64,000 bases of DNA from Pseudomonas frederiksbergensis (GCF_001874645.1 NZ_CP017886.1:3038001-3102000), one strand, 5' to 3'; positions 45,556 to 55,018 are shown, counted from the stretch's first letter. Notes: generated by a model from the letters alone, not told the origin. Numbers and translations: made by a program.

Positions 45556-46559
45556 GTGAGCTCAAGCCTGTGCTCGACGAGCTGTTGGTCAGCGACATCG
45601 ATGCCGCCAACCTGACGTACTTTGCCTTCGCCAAACCCCATGCAGCGCCGCGTACCGTGGCGCCGATGCGGGCCAGCATTGCCGAGTTGCCGGAGGTGCT
45701 GGCGGGGCGTTACCGCCTTGAGCGTTTGCTCGGTGCCGGCGGCATGGGCGTGGTGTATCGCGCGCGAGACCTGCTGCACGAACAGTTCGGTGACCCCGAC
45801 CCGTATATAGCGCTGAAAATCCTCAGCGAAGAATTTGCCGAATCGCCGGACGCCAGTGCCTTGCTCTACAGCGAGTTCGCCCTGACCCGGCGCCTGCGCC
45901 ACGCCAACGTGCTGCGTTTGCACACCTTTGAAGTGGACACCGAGTGTCAGCGCGCCTTCATCACCATGGAACTGATGCGCGGGCTGACCCTGGACAAACT
46001 GCTCTGCGAACGGCCTCTGGGCCTGCCGTGGCAAGAGCTGCGAGACATCGCGCTGCCGCTGCTCGACGCGTTGGCTTATGCCCACGGTCGCGGCGTGCTG
46101 CACGGCGATATGAAACCGAGCAACGTGATGCTCAGCGAGGAGGGCGTGCGCGTGTTCGACTTCGGCCTCGGTCAGGCCGAGGAGGGCGTGTTGCCCGGCC
46201 TGCCGCACTTGAGCCGTAGCCGTTTCAACGCCTGGACCCCGGGCTACGCCGCACCGGAGTTGCTGGAAGGCGCACCGCTGAGCGCCAGCGCCGACCTCTT
46301 CGCGGTGGCCTGCGTGATCTTTGAGCTGGCGGGCGGCAAACACCCGTTCCGCCGCTTGCCGTCGACCCAGGCCCGTGACGAACGCCTGGACCGTGAACTG
46401 CAAGCGCCCAGGCACCTACCGAAACACTGCTGGCCGGCGCTGCGCACTGCGCTGGCTTTCGATGCGGCAGATCGCACGATCACTGCCGCACAACTGCGTG
46501 ACGCCCTAGGCGCCACTTCCTCCTGGCTGCAACGCTGGCTGCATCGGCGCAACGGATGA
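45552..46559 (+). CDS. stk1: T6SS serine/threonine protein kinase (Stk1/PpkA-like)
   Basis: 335 residues. Hanks-type kinase domain at about 50-315: glycine loop LLGAGGMGVVYRA, catalytic lysine in YIALKIL, catalytic loop HGDMKPSNVM (HGD instead of HRD), DFGLG and APE-type GYAAPELL. No transmembrane segment or periplasmic sensor domain is evident, so it is probably cytoplasmic, unlike PpkA of HSI-I. Start ATG 45552 overlaps the stp1 stop (ATGA). Confidence 0.93.
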   Translation: MSELKPVLDELLVSDIDAANLTYFAFAKPHAAPRTVAPMRASIAELPEVLAGRYRLERLLGAGGMGVVYRARDLLHEQFGDPDPYIALKILSEEFAESPDASALLYSEFALTRRLRHANVLRLHTFEVDTECQRAFITMELMRGLTLDKLLCERPLGLPWQELRDIALPLLDALAYAHGRGVLHGDMKPSNVMLSEEGVRVFDFGLGQAEEGVLPGLPHLSRSRFNAWTPGYAAPELLEGAPLSASADLFAVACVIFELAGGKHPFRRLPSTQARDERLDRELQAPRHLPKHCWPALRTALAFDAADRTITAAQLRDALGATSSWLQRWLHRRNG

Positions 46560-46580
46560 CTACCGAACAGGGAGCAAGCA

Positions 46581-48617
46581 ATGTTCAACCCTTCTAACGA
46601 AACCCATTTCAGCCTGACCGTGGCTGACTTTCAGGGTGACCTGCAAGTGCTGTCGTTCACGGGCACCGAAGGCATCAGCCAGACCTTTCGTTTTGACCTG
46701 GAGCTGGTCAGCGAAAACCCGGATCTGGACCTGGAAACGTTGCTGCACAAACAGGCATTTCTGGCGTTCGACCCACAAGGCAGTGGCATCCACGGCCAAA
46801 TCTATCGCGTTGCCCAAGGCGATGCCGGCAAGCGCCTGACCCGCTACAAAGTGTCCTTGGTGCCGCAACTCGAATACCTGCGCCATCGCACCAATCAGCG
46901 CATCTATCAGCAGATGTCGGCGCCGAAAATCATCGCGCTGATTCTCGAAGAACACGGCATCAAGGGCAACGCCTACAGCTTCCAGCTCAGCCAGCCGTGC
47001 CCGGACCGCGACTACTGCGTGCAGTACGACGAAACCGACCTGCATTTCGTCCAGCGTCTGTGCGAGGAAGAGGGCATCCACTACCACTTCCAGCATTCGG
47101 CCTCCGGCCACACACTGGTATTCGGCGATGACCAGACCGTGTTCCCGAAACTCGGTCAGCCCACCGCCTACGTGCAGGGCAGCGGCATGGTCGCCGACGA
47201 GCCGGTGATCAAAGGCTTCACGTTGCGCCTGGAAACCCGCACCAACCGCACCACGCGCCGCGACTACGATTTCGAGAAGCCGCGCCTGCAACTGGAGGCG
47301 GCCTACAAGCCCGACGGCAAAAGTGAAGAACCGGACCTGGAAGACTACGACTACCCGGGCGGCTTCACCGAGCGTGCCCGTGGCAAATTCCTCAGCCAGC
47401 GGGCGCTGGAACGCCACCGCGCCGACTACCGACAAGCCGAAGGCCGTGGCGACCAGACCACCCTGGTCAGCGGTCACTTCCTGGAGATCTCCGACCACCC
47501 GCGCACCGAGTGGAACGACCTCTGGCTGCTGACTGAAGTCATCCACGAAGGCAAACAGCCGCAAGTCCTCGAAGAGTCGGTGACCAGCGACACCACCGCC
47601 AACAAGGACGACTTCCACCAGGGCTACCGCAACACGTTTCTCGCCACCCCGTGGGACGTGTTCTACCGACCGCCGCTGTTGCACACCAAACCCCGCGTGC
47701 TCGGCAGCCAGACCGCACAAGTCACCGGCCCCAAAGGTGAAGAAATCCACTGCGACCAGTACGGCCGCGTGAAGGTGCAATTCCACTGGGACCGCGAAGG
47801 CCTGGCCGACGACAAAACCAGCTGCTGGCTGCGCGTCTCCAGCAGCTGGGCCGGCGACCGCTACGGCGCCATCGCCATCCCGCGCATCGGCATGGAAGTG
47901 CTCGTCACCTTCCTCGAAGGCGACCCCGACCAACCGCTGGTGACCGGCTGCCTGTACCACAAGGAAAACCAGGTGCCGTACGCCTTGCCGGCGAACAAAA
48001 CCCGCAGCGTTTTCAAAACCCTCAGCTCCCCCGGTGGCGGCGGCTACAACGAACTGCGCATCGAAGACAAAAAAGGCGCCGAACAAATCTTCATCCACGC
48101 CCAACGCGACTGGGATGAAAACATCGAACACGACCAGAAAATCCGCGTCGGCAACGAACGCCACGACACCGTCGAAAAGAACACCTACACCGAACTCAAA
48201 GCCGAAGAACACCGCACCACCATTGCCGACCGCAAGATTGAGGTCAAAGCCGACGACCACCTGACCATCGGCCAGAACCAACACATCAAACTCGGCACCG
48301 CCCAACTCATCAGCGCCGGAAGAGAAATCCACCTCAAGGCCGGCGACAAAATCGTCATCGAGGCGGACACGGAACTGACCATCAGCGGTGGTGGCAGCTT
48401 CATCAAGCTGGATGCCAGTGGCGTGACCGTGGTCGGGCCGGTGGTGAAGATCAATGCCGGTGGCTCGGCGGGGAACGGCACGGGGATCGGGATTAAACCG
48501 CCGCTGCTGCCGGGGGCGGCGGATAAGGATAAGGCGGGGAGTTTGATGGAGGAGGCGGTGGGGAATGCGCCGCCGGAGAAGGTTAAACCGAAGGCTTTTT
48601 TTGTGTTTTCTGAGTGA
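46581..48617 (+). CDS. vgrG: type VI secretion tip protein VgrG (island copy 2)
   Basis: 678 residues. gp27-like part (about 1-390), OB fold (GPKGEEIHCDQYGRVKVQFHWDRE is the diagnostic region, split here for length: GEEIHCDQYGRVKVQFHWD), then a beta-helix with DUF2345-type repeats (about 520-640) and a glycine-rich, then basic tail. More similar to the canonical VgrG2 type than the copy at 21403. Last gene of the main T6SS operon and first of the effector tail; its stop overlaps the next ATG. Confidence 0.95.
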   Translation: MFNPSNETHFSLTVADFQGDLQVLSFTGTEGISQTFRFDLELVSENPDLDLETLLHKQAFLAFDPQGSGIHGQIYRVAQGDAGKRLTRYKVSLVPQLEYLRHRTNQRIYQQMSAPKIIALILEEHGIKGNAYSFQLSQPCPDRDYCVQYDETDLHFVQRLCEEEGIHYHFQHSASGHTLVFGDDQTVFPKLGQPTAYVQGSGMVADEPVIKGFTLRLETRTNRTTRRDYDFEKPRLQLEAAYKPDGKSEEPDLEDYDYPGGFTERARGKFLSQRALERHRADYRQAEGRGDQTTLVSGHFLEISDHPRTEWNDLWLLTEVIHEGKQPQVLEESVTSDTTANKDDFHQGYRNTFLATPWDVFYRPPLLHTKPRVLGSQTAQVTGPKGEEIHCDQYGRVKVQFHWDREGLADDKTSCWLRVSSSWAGDRYGAIAIPRIGMEVLVTFLEGDPDQPLVTGCLYHKENQVPYALPANKTRSVFKTLSSPGGGGYNELRIEDKKGAEQIFIHAQRDWDENIEHDQKIRVGNERHDTVEKNTYTELKAEEHRTTIADRKIEVKADDHLTIGQNQHIKLGTAQLISAGREIHLKAGDKIVIEADTELTISGGGSFIKLDASGVTVVGPVVKINAGGSAGNGTGIGIKPPLLPGAADKDKAGSLMEEAVGNAPPEKVKPKAFFVFSE

Positions 48618-49642
48618 TGAGTGTCGTGATGACAAAGAACAATCGAGTGCGTCAATTCAAGCTGAAATGTCTGGCGTTGCTGGCATTTGGGGTGTGTTCA
48701 GGAGCCTTTGCGGCGCAATCGAGCACCGCGCAATGCCCAAGTGACAACTTTGCAGATTTCGTAAAAGAGTTCTCGACCAAGCCTGAGGTGCAGCAAGCGT
48801 TTATCGCCTCGCCCGTGATCGAGCAGACGGTAGTCGCCACCGAGTCGAAGCCGCGGGTGGTGCAGCGAAAGTCGAAGGTGTTGGACCTTCAGTCGTTGGT
48901 GATGCTTGCTCCTGACAACATCGCGAAGTCCGAGTTGAGCCTGCAAGTTCAGCTACCGAACCAAGTGCTCGTTCGCGACCACAACGGTGAAGTGCTGAAG
49001 ATCTTCACTTTCAAACATAACGACTGCTGGGTATTGACCCGTGCTGAAGACTGGTCGCTTGAGGCCGTACTTGACGTTCAATACCCGAAGTTGAAGGCCT
49101 CGCCGGGTGAGCGCGCACTGAAAAGAGGGGCGTTATATAACCAACTGGGTATTGATACCGAGTCCTCTGCTTCCAGCCAGTTGTACATTTCTGCTCTGAA
49201 TAGTTACTTGAATGGGGCAGATCAAGGATCTGCAGAGGCGGCCTTCGCAGCTGCGGGAATCAGCCTTTCAGGTCAAGCGCCACGGTTGGAAAATGCAAAG
49301 ATCCTTCAGCTCCTGGAATCAGCTGCCAAGAGCGTACCTGAAGCAGGGGTCGCCCTTGCTGATTTCTATTGCGACGAAGGCAATTACGAAGAGACGCGAG
49401 CGTGTGTCAATCCAGAAAAGTCATTGGGCGCTCTTGTGAGCTCCGCCCGGCTCGGCTCCTCGGATGCACTGATTCAGTTAGGCGGTGCCTATGAAACCGG
49501 CGCAATCATCCCTGGTGATTTGCCCCGGGCAATGGCCTGTTATCAAGAGGCCGACAAGAAAGGCAATGAAGCAGGTGCAAGAGGCGTCGAACGACTAAGC
49601 ACCCAAGGCATTACCGCAAATAACTCAATTCATTGCCTTTAA
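48617..49642 (+). CDS. exported protein with Sel1-like repeats
   Basis: 341 residues. A signal peptide (about 12-34, ending SGAFA) and a C-terminal part (about 230-330) with Sel1-like helical pairs (LESAAKSVPEAGVALADFY, LGGAYETGAIIPGDLPRAMACYQ). Start ATG 48617 overlaps the vgrG stop; ATG 48629 is an alternative. Sel1-repeat periplasmic proteins are known as immunity proteins for T6SS phospholipase effectors (Tli5 type), so an immunity role is possible, but it could also be an accessory. The first half is not recognised. Confidence 0.65.
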   Translation: MSVVMTKNNRVRQFKLKCLALLAFGVCSGAFAAQSSTAQCPSDNFADFVKEFSTKPEVQQAFIASPVIEQTVVATESKPRVVQRKSKVLDLQSLVMLAPDNIAKSELSLQVQLPNQVLVRDHNGEVLKIFTFKHNDCWVLTRAEDWSLEAVLDVQYPKLKASPGERALKRGALYNQLGIDTESSASSQLYISALNSYLNGADQGSAEAAFAAAGISLSGQAPRLENAKILQLLESAAKSVPEAGVALADFYCDEGNYEETRACVNPEKSLGALVSSARLGSSDALIQLGGAYETGAIIPGDLPRAMACYQEADKKGNEAGARGVERLSTQGITANNSIHCL

Positions 49643-49657
49643 TGAAGGATGCTATCG

Positions 49658-52555
49658 ATGAGCACGGGACTACTCGAGCAGCGGGATAACTACCCCAACA
49701 GTGGATACGAATACGGTTACGGTAAGGACGGAACTGCGGACGAAGACGGTGACGGTCGGAAGGAAATCGATTGTTCTCACCTACTGAATCGCATGCTGCG
49801 TGATGCGGGTTACAACATCCCCTATCGTTCTACAAGCCAACTGGCGACGGACGCCACGCATTTCGACGTCATTCTCCTGAACAGCGTTCAGCCGGGTGAT
49901 ATTGCGCTTTGGACAGGACTGCACCATACCGGTGTGATCGAGGACATGGACGTCACCCGAACCAAGGGGAACTTCTTCGGCTCACAAACTTCGACCGGAC
50001 CGAAGTCCGCGAAGTACGGTGCTGGTAGCGGTTACTGGCCTATGCCCAACAAGTATTTGCGGCCAAAGGCAGAGTACAAGAGCGGTGCGCAACCAGCGCC
50101 TGCTCCTACCCCCGCAACGACTCCTGCTCCGGCGGGGGCACCAGTCATGAATTTTCAGTACCCCATCAGAAAACATGGTGGGAGTCAGTTTGAAGACGCT
50201 GAGGAGCTGTATAAAGCTCTGGAAGTAGAGACGTCAGGAGACTACTTGCTTGGAAGCCATCAGTTTTGGCACGGCGGGATTCATATCACTAATGCGAGTG
50301 CTCCTCAGTGCGTTCGTGATGAGCCTGTGCGTTGTATCGGTGACGGTGTAGTCGTAGCTTACAGGTTGAATAAAAATTATCAGTCCTCGGAATATATAGG
50401 TGCGACTAGCTGCGCAAATTTGAGGTATTCGACATCATTTTGTCTGGTGCGTCATAAATATGAATCACCGACTAATGAAAAGTCGAATGCGGAAAAAACC
50501 AATAGATTAAGTTTTTTTAGTCTTTATATGCACATCCTGCCCTATGAGCTCTATAGCTCAGAAGAAGAGTCTAATAGGGTTGTTAAAGTTGTAAATGGCG
50601 GGTGGCCTGCGCGTACTCAGCATAAAGACCTTGATGAAAGCAAGGTTGTTGGCGATATACCTACCGGCGTTGAATTTGAGATTTTGAAAGAGCAGCCTAC
50701 ACTTGACGGTAAATATACGTTTGCGCAAGGGCGTATACTTAAGGGTAAGATTTCCGATTTAAAAAAAGATGATATTGTATGGTTTGCCACTCAGGAAGAT
50801 GGTGCTCCAATAAAAAACAGCAAAGGCAATGAACGATTGAAGGTTGTTCTTCCTCCTGAACGATCAACACCCGGTTACTGGAAAGGTATGGTCGATGCAA
50901 GTGTTACAGCATTACAAGGACTTAAAGTAAGGAGTGCACCCGTTGGTGAAAATGGCGGGGCGCAGGTTGCTCCGGAGCAAGTGCTTTGTACCGGCAGTAT
51001 GATTCAGTTTGATAGTGGAGAGGTCCAGTGGCTGGTACTTGAAGATGGAAAGAAATATCCGATGGCGGAGTGTACATTCCTTCCGTCGGAAGGAACCGGC
51101 CTGAAAGGCACAGGTGTGTTACCCGAGAAATTTTGGTGCTGCGTAGATGACGTCGGTCCGAAACGACTGATAACCAGGAAAAAAATTACACCTACAGCTT
51201 TCGATAGTGTGGTTATTACTAATACTGCAATAAAGGCAGGCGAGCCAATAGGTTATATGGGCCTCTATGAGACACCCGCTAATGCGACGGGTGGGGTCCG
51301 CAGTAAGCATCAAGTCCATGTCGAGGTTTTCAGTGCGGACGCTGAACTGGAAAAATATTTAAAGAATCCAGCAGAGTTGGTTGACGGAAATAAATATATT
51401 ATTCTGAGCCCCGGACAGATGCTGGCTGCGAAAACAGGGACCGATGAGGCACCGGTATTCACCGAGCAAGGACCTGCCATGGAGGTCAAGACATTTGCTT
51501 CGATGGATCGAGCCACCGTTCTAACGGACGCTGCTGGCAAGGAATGGATAAGAGTTACAGTCCAAAATGACGGGAAGCCTCAAACTGGATTTGTCAGCAA
51601 GGAAAAGGGAGAGGTCATCTGTCAGCATGATTGGGAAAAGCTTGGTTTCAGAGTAGTAAAGGAAACCAACACTAGTGCAGACGGATTTTTGGATCCTGAA
51701 AACATGCCCGCTTTTTTTCAGGAGCTCTATAAAAAAATCGATGAGAAAGGTACTAAAGACAACGAAGTTACTCCGGATGAGCTTCACGCGGCTCTACGTG
51801 ATCCAGAAATACGTAGTAGTTGGTCTAAGTTGATTGCGTACCATCCTACCGAATGGCAAGCAAAGTCTTCGGAGCCAAAATGGGCAAAGCTAAAACGCCT
51901 ACTTGATGACTCGCCTGAGTTACTCAAGCATGAGCAGGACCGCATAGACAAGCTTGTATTTTGGGATGAAATGGCTGGTTCAATGCAGGTTGCATTGACC
52001 AATCAGGTTTATCACTTTCACCCTATAGAATTTATTAGTAACCTGAAACCGAAAGGTGGTACAGCTCATGCTGGCCTATTTACGGTCGCAGACGGTAAAG
52101 CGGCGATTAAGGTAATTTACGAAAAGTACGGTAAAGAAATGGCGATCATCATCGAGCGGATGTACCGCGACGAGACTGCCCATTTTGAATCGGGGCAATA
52201 TGCAAATTGCGGAACCGGTGGGATGGAAGCTTTTGGCGGCCCTCCTTACTATGGCTGGGATGGTGCAATCTTCGAAGCACATCCAGAATACACACCAGTT
52301 GGTACTTGGTCGGCATTCGAGAACAAGGGGATGAGTGGTCAGGGCGGCAATCAACAGGTCACAGATAAGAAAAAAGTTTTTGTGGTATTGCCTTCGGTAT
52401 TGGCTGGCATGGAGTATAAGGCTGCATACATCAACAAGTACGACGGTAACTGGGCGCGCTGGCACTCCAAAGAAACTAGTGTGCAAAATGTTTATAAAAC
52501 TCATATTCAAGCAATTCGCGCTCGATTTGTAGAGGCTCTGGAGAAAGGCGAGTAA
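49658..52555 (+). CDS. large multi-domain peptidoglycan hydrolase, probable T6SS effector
   Basis: 965 residues without a signal peptide. Residues 30-130 look like NlpC/P60 (Cys39 in EIDCSHLLNRML, His90 in LHHTGVIED, with QPGDIALWT between). A Pro/Ala linker at about 145-162 follows. Residues 200-560 resemble an M23 domain stretched by insertions: HGGIH (205-209), GDGVVVAYR, SLYMH (292), and HQVHVEVF (551-558). SH3-like segments lie in and after it. The last 300 residues include NEVTPDELHAAL (EF-hand-like), VYHFHPIEFI and ERMYRDETAHFESGQY...GTGGMEAFG, a module seen in other T6SS cell-wall effectors but not named here. AAGGA precedes ATG 49658. The middle is much more AT-rich than both ends. 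Confidence 0.75.
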   Translation: MSTGLLEQRDNYPNSGYEYGYGKDGTADEDGDGRKEIDCSHLLNRMLRDAGYNIPYRSTSQLATDATHFDVILLNSVQPGDIALWTGLHHTGVIEDMDVTRTKGNFFGSQTSTGPKSAKYGAGSGYWPMPNKYLRPKAEYKSGAQPAPAPTPATTPAPAGAPVMNFQYPIRKHGGSQFEDAEELYKALEVETSGDYLLGSHQFWHGGIHITNASAPQCVRDEPVRCIGDGVVVAYRLNKNYQSSEYIGATSCANLRYSTSFCLVRHKYESPTNEKSNAEKTNRLSFFSLYMHILPYELYSSEEESNRVVKVVNGGWPARTQHKDLDESKVVGDIPTGVEFEILKEQPTLDGKYTFAQGRILKGKISDLKKDDIVWFATQEDGAPIKNSKGNERLKVVLPPERSTPGYWKGMVDASVTALQGLKVRSAPVGENGGAQVAPEQVLCTGSMIQFDSGEVQWLVLEDGKKYPMAECTFLPSEGTGLKGTGVLPEKFWCCVDDVGPKRLITRKKITPTAFDSVVITNTAIKAGEPIGYMGLYETPANATGGVRSKHQVHVEVFSADAELEKYLKNPAELVDGNKYIILSPGQMLAAKTGTDEAPVFTEQGPAMEVKTFASMDRATVLTDAAGKEWIRVTVQNDGKPQTGFVSKEKGEVICQHDWEKLGFRVVKETNTSADGFLDPENMPAFFQELYKKIDEKGTKDNEVTPDELHAALRDPEIRSSWSKLIAYHPTEWQAKSSEPKWAKLKRLLDDSPELLKHEQDRIDKLVFWDEMAGSMQVALTNQVYHFHPIEFISNLKPKGGTAHAGLFTVADGKAAIKVIYEKYGKEMAIIIERMYRDETAHFESGQYANCGTGGMEAFGGPPYYGWDGAIFEAHPEYTPVGTWSAFENKGMSGQGGNQQVTDKKKVFVVLPSVLAGMEYKAAYINKYDGNWARWHSKETSVQNVYKTHIQAIRARFVEALEKGE

Positions 52556-52969
52556 ATGAAAATTTCAAATTTTGTTCCTAGTGTTGTCTTTAGAACATGC
52601 GTGGGGACAGCACTTCTACTAATAACAGGGCTGGCTTTCGCTGGTGGTCAAGACAGCGCTGATGCTCGCTCTGAAGGTGAAGGCTGCTATGGCTATCTAA
52701 CCGAGATGGTTAGGAGCAGTGATTTTCCATTTCGTTATACAACTAAAGACAAAATTAACCTGCTTATTGATGATGATAATGGTGAGCGTGTATTGGCTCA
52801 GCTGTTCTATAAGACGTCTGGTGAGGGTATTGTTGGGTGGGTTAAATATTATATCCAAGATGAAACACTATTTAATGCGTCGGCAGATTTGGATGAGCCC
52901 GTTGAGCTGAAATACGATAAAAAGTACGCCGCTCTATATAAGAATTGCATTTCTAAGCTAAATAAATAG
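52556..52969 (+). CDS. small exported protein, candidate immunity for the peptidoglycan effector
   Basis: 137 residues, signal peptide about 1-30 (ending GLAFA). The mature part of about 107 residues has two cysteines (EGCYGYL near the start, KNCISKL near the end) that could pair. ATG follows the effector stop codon with no gap, so translation is probably coupled. No family recognised. AT-rich. Confidence 0.7.
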   Translation: MKISNFVPSVVFRTCVGTALLLITGLAFAGGQDSADARSEGEGCYGYLTEMVRSSDFPFRYTTKDKINLLIDDDNGERVLAQLFYKTSGEGIVGWVKYYIQDETLFNASADLDEPVELKYDKKYAALYKNCISKLNK

Positions 52970-53231
52970 TTTTGCTTGAGATGGCGATTGTGTTGGGTGC
53001 TCTATGTTAGAGTGTTGTGGCGCGGTCGCCGTCTATTAATTTCGATCTTTTGCTAGGTCGGGGGTGTGGTTTTGGCGGTGATGACGAGAAAAGCTCAAGT
53101 CAAGAATGCGATAAGTCGTGCCGTTTCATAGCAGTAGGTATAAGAATGTATATATATTATAGACAGGCAACGATATTGGTTGAAAAGGAGTCGTGGTCTG
53201 CCCTAGGCGTCATTACAAGAGTAATTGATGA
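52970..53231. other. AT-rich gap without a supported gene
   Basis: 262 bases after the candidate immunity gene. An open frame (53017-53235) lacks a ribosome site and protein-like composition. The right part (53161-53205) holds a degenerate copy of the repeat described at 54100. Confidence 0.55.
53161..53205. repeat. repeat copy, GATATT-TTGAA-TCGTGGTCTG type, degraded
   Basis: Shares GATATT, TTGAA and TCGTGGTCTG in the same order and near-identical spacing with 54100-54144. Its left arm has decayed, so it no longer folds into a full hairpin. It lies 27 bases before the next start codon. Confidence 0.6.
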
Positions 53232-54062
53232 GTGAAAGTGGTTGCTAAATTGCTGTTGTTGGCTTTTTCGCTACTTTTTGCCAGTTTTTCGACGGCACAA
53301 ACTAATTTATCGCTATACATCTCTTCATTAGGGAGTGCAGCAATAACACAGTCTGATGGAAAAGTTTCCTTGCTCGTTCTGGCGGGTGGTAATGACCAAG
53401 GTGAGGCGACGGCAGGAAGTTGTGTAATTGGGGCGAACTTGACAAAGGTAGAGGGTGGATTCAATGGCACGCTCTCACCTATTAGTACTGGAATTAATAG
53501 CTATAACGATGAGCAGGCGCAAGGTAAAAAAATTTCGATTGATCAACGTGTTGGGTCGATAGTCATTAGTGATGTGGACTACATCGGGATATGTAGTTTG
53601 GATGCTAGCTTGATAAATATTTATAAAGAGGTTCAGAGGGACGATAAGGGTTATAAGTCTGTGTACGCGGAAATGATCAATCTTGCTCACGAAGATTCGC
53701 TGTTTTTGTACAAGAAAGGAATGAGGTCAGAGGCTATGGCTGAACTAGCTCCTTATGCAAGTTACTATCAGAGTAATTGGCTGGCGGATAAAAAATTTGC
53801 AGATGCGGTGATTCCGGCGTTAAACGATTATGCCTATTTTTTACAAGAAAATAATCAGGCGGCAGACTCTATACCTATTTTGAATGATATTGTCGGGGCT
53901 GCCCCGAAAAGAGCGGTGGCTTGGCTCAATTTAGCGGACTCTAATTGGGCTGTGGGTAAGCAAGAAGAGGCCAAGGTGCAATATAAAATGTATGGGGATC
54001 TCATGGCGAAGAGCAATCAAAAGTCCAAAGTCCCCAAGAGAGCCGTAGAGCGAGTTAACTAG
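53232..54062 (+). CDS. exported protein with C-terminal TPR-like helices
   Basis: 276 residues from a GTG start; signal peptide about 1-22 (ending FSTAQ). The C-terminal 100 residues look like two TPR units (VIPALNDYAYFLQENNQAAD; AVAWLNLADSNWAVGKQEEA). The first half is unassigned, with two cysteines (GSCVIG, IGICSL). No ribosome site stands out, and the GTG is the weakest part of the call. Probably periplasmic; an immunity or accessory role is inferred only from its place after the effector. Confidence 0.62.
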   Translation: MKVVAKLLLLAFSLLFASFSTAQTNLSLYISSLGSAAITQSDGKVSLLVLAGGNDQGEATAGSCVIGANLTKVEGGFNGTLSPISTGINSYNDEQAQGKKISIDQRVGSIVISDVDYIGICSLDASLINIYKEVQRDDKGYKSVYAEMINLAHEDSLFLYKKGMRSEAMAELAPYASYYQSNWLADKKFADAVIPALNDYAYFLQENNQAADSIPILNDIVGAAPKRAVAWLNLADSNWAVGKQEEAKVQYKMYGDLMAKSNQKSKVPKRAVERVN

Positions 54063-54099
54063 CAGCCAAAAGAAAGTGGAGTTGTTTGTAAAAATATCA

Positions 54100-54144
54100 G
54101 GGCAGATCACGATATTTTTTGAAGAAAAATCGTGGTCTGTCCCT
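54100..54144. repeat. imperfect inverted repeat ending in TCGTGGTCTGTCCC
   Basis: GGGCAGATCACGAT (54100-54113) is complementary to ATCGTGGTCTGTCCC (54129-54143) with one bulge and one wobble; the loop is AT-rich. A second, degraded copy is at 53161, and a related GGGACAGTCCCC core is at 29757. It lies between two exported-protein genes and could terminate transcription or mark a recombination joint. Confidence 0.65.
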
Positions 54145-54177
54145 AATGAGTCCTGAGGAGCTTGCTCGGAGTAAATG

Positions 54178-54948
54178 ATGGGTATTCTAAAAAATACGCT
54201 GGCTATAGTGTCGGTTATTTATTCGGTAGGTGTGTTTGCATGCGATGTTCAGGCGGACAAGGCATTTCCCTCATTGCTCACCGAGAATGGGGTAGTAGTC
54301 TTTGATGAGGCTCCAATTGAAAAAGAGCCAGGGGATGCAAGTGCCGATGAGCAAATAGGTATTGAGGTCAGCTTTGTGAGCTGCAGCGATGGCGCAAAGA
54401 AGCTCATTGGGAAGCTACCGTTTCTTGCTGATACAGGAAAAGTGCGAGCGGCTTTTTTCGCAAGGGCTGGGCAGGATGCCAAGGAGAGTCTTTTTGTAAT
54501 TCATAGCGTCAATATTCGCTCTGATACAGGTGTTAAGTATTCTGGTGACTACTACACCGTCCATGTGTATCAAGATTCAGCGAATGGCTATGTCAGGGAT
54601 GAGAGGCTCTCTACATATTTTGGAAATGGTGGGGATATTCTGTCAGATGACTACAAGGATTTAGTCCATGTGTTTCCATACAAAAGTGAATCGTCAATTA
54701 TCGAGAAGCTAGTCTCCACAAGCTACAAAAGTTGGTATGTGGGCGCCCCGGTGGATCTTACTATCAACAAAAAAACTTCGATACATAGCTCTCCTGTACT
54801 AGCAGACGTTACTCGTATGTATCTAGTCGCGGGAGATAAGGTGAAGCAGGAAGGTGTTGAGGCAGGATGGCTATCAATCATGTTCAAAACCCCCAAAGGG
54901 AAGGAGATTCGTGGTTGGATTAAATGTGAGAATGCTGGTGGTTGCTGA
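54178..54948 (+). CDS. exported protein with C-terminal SH3-like domain
   Basis: 256 residues. Signal peptide of about 20 residues, cleavage near VFACD; the cysteine there is not in a convincing lipobox. The C-terminal 65 residues (INKKTSIHSSPVLADVTRMY ... GWIKCEN) have the strand pattern of bacterial SH3 domains, which bind cell-wall peptides. GGAG lies six bases before ATG 54178; ATG 54175 is also possible. Function unknown; a periplasmic cell-wall-binding protein next to a peptidoglycan effector fits immunity. Confidence 0.62.
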   Translation: MGILKNTLAIVSVIYSVGVFACDVQADKAFPSLLTENGVVVFDEAPIEKEPGDASADEQIGIEVSFVSCSDGAKKLIGKLPFLADTGKVRAAFFARAGQDAKESLFVIHSVNIRSDTGVKYSGDYYTVHVYQDSANGYVRDERLSTYFGNGGDILSDDYKDLVHVFPYKSESSIIEKLVSTSYKSWYVGAPVDLTINKKTSIHSSPVLADVTRMYLVAGDKVKQEGVEAGWLSIMFKTPKGKEIRGWIKCENAGGC

Positions 54949-55018
54949 TTGAGGACGAGGGCAGGTTTATTTGGGAGATTTGTCCTGTTTTATTTTTGAT
55001 ATTTAGGGAAGGATCAGA

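Noticed and set aside
53017..53235. 72-codon open frame between exported-protein genes
   Set aside because: No ribosome site, unusual composition, and it crosses a repeat copy.
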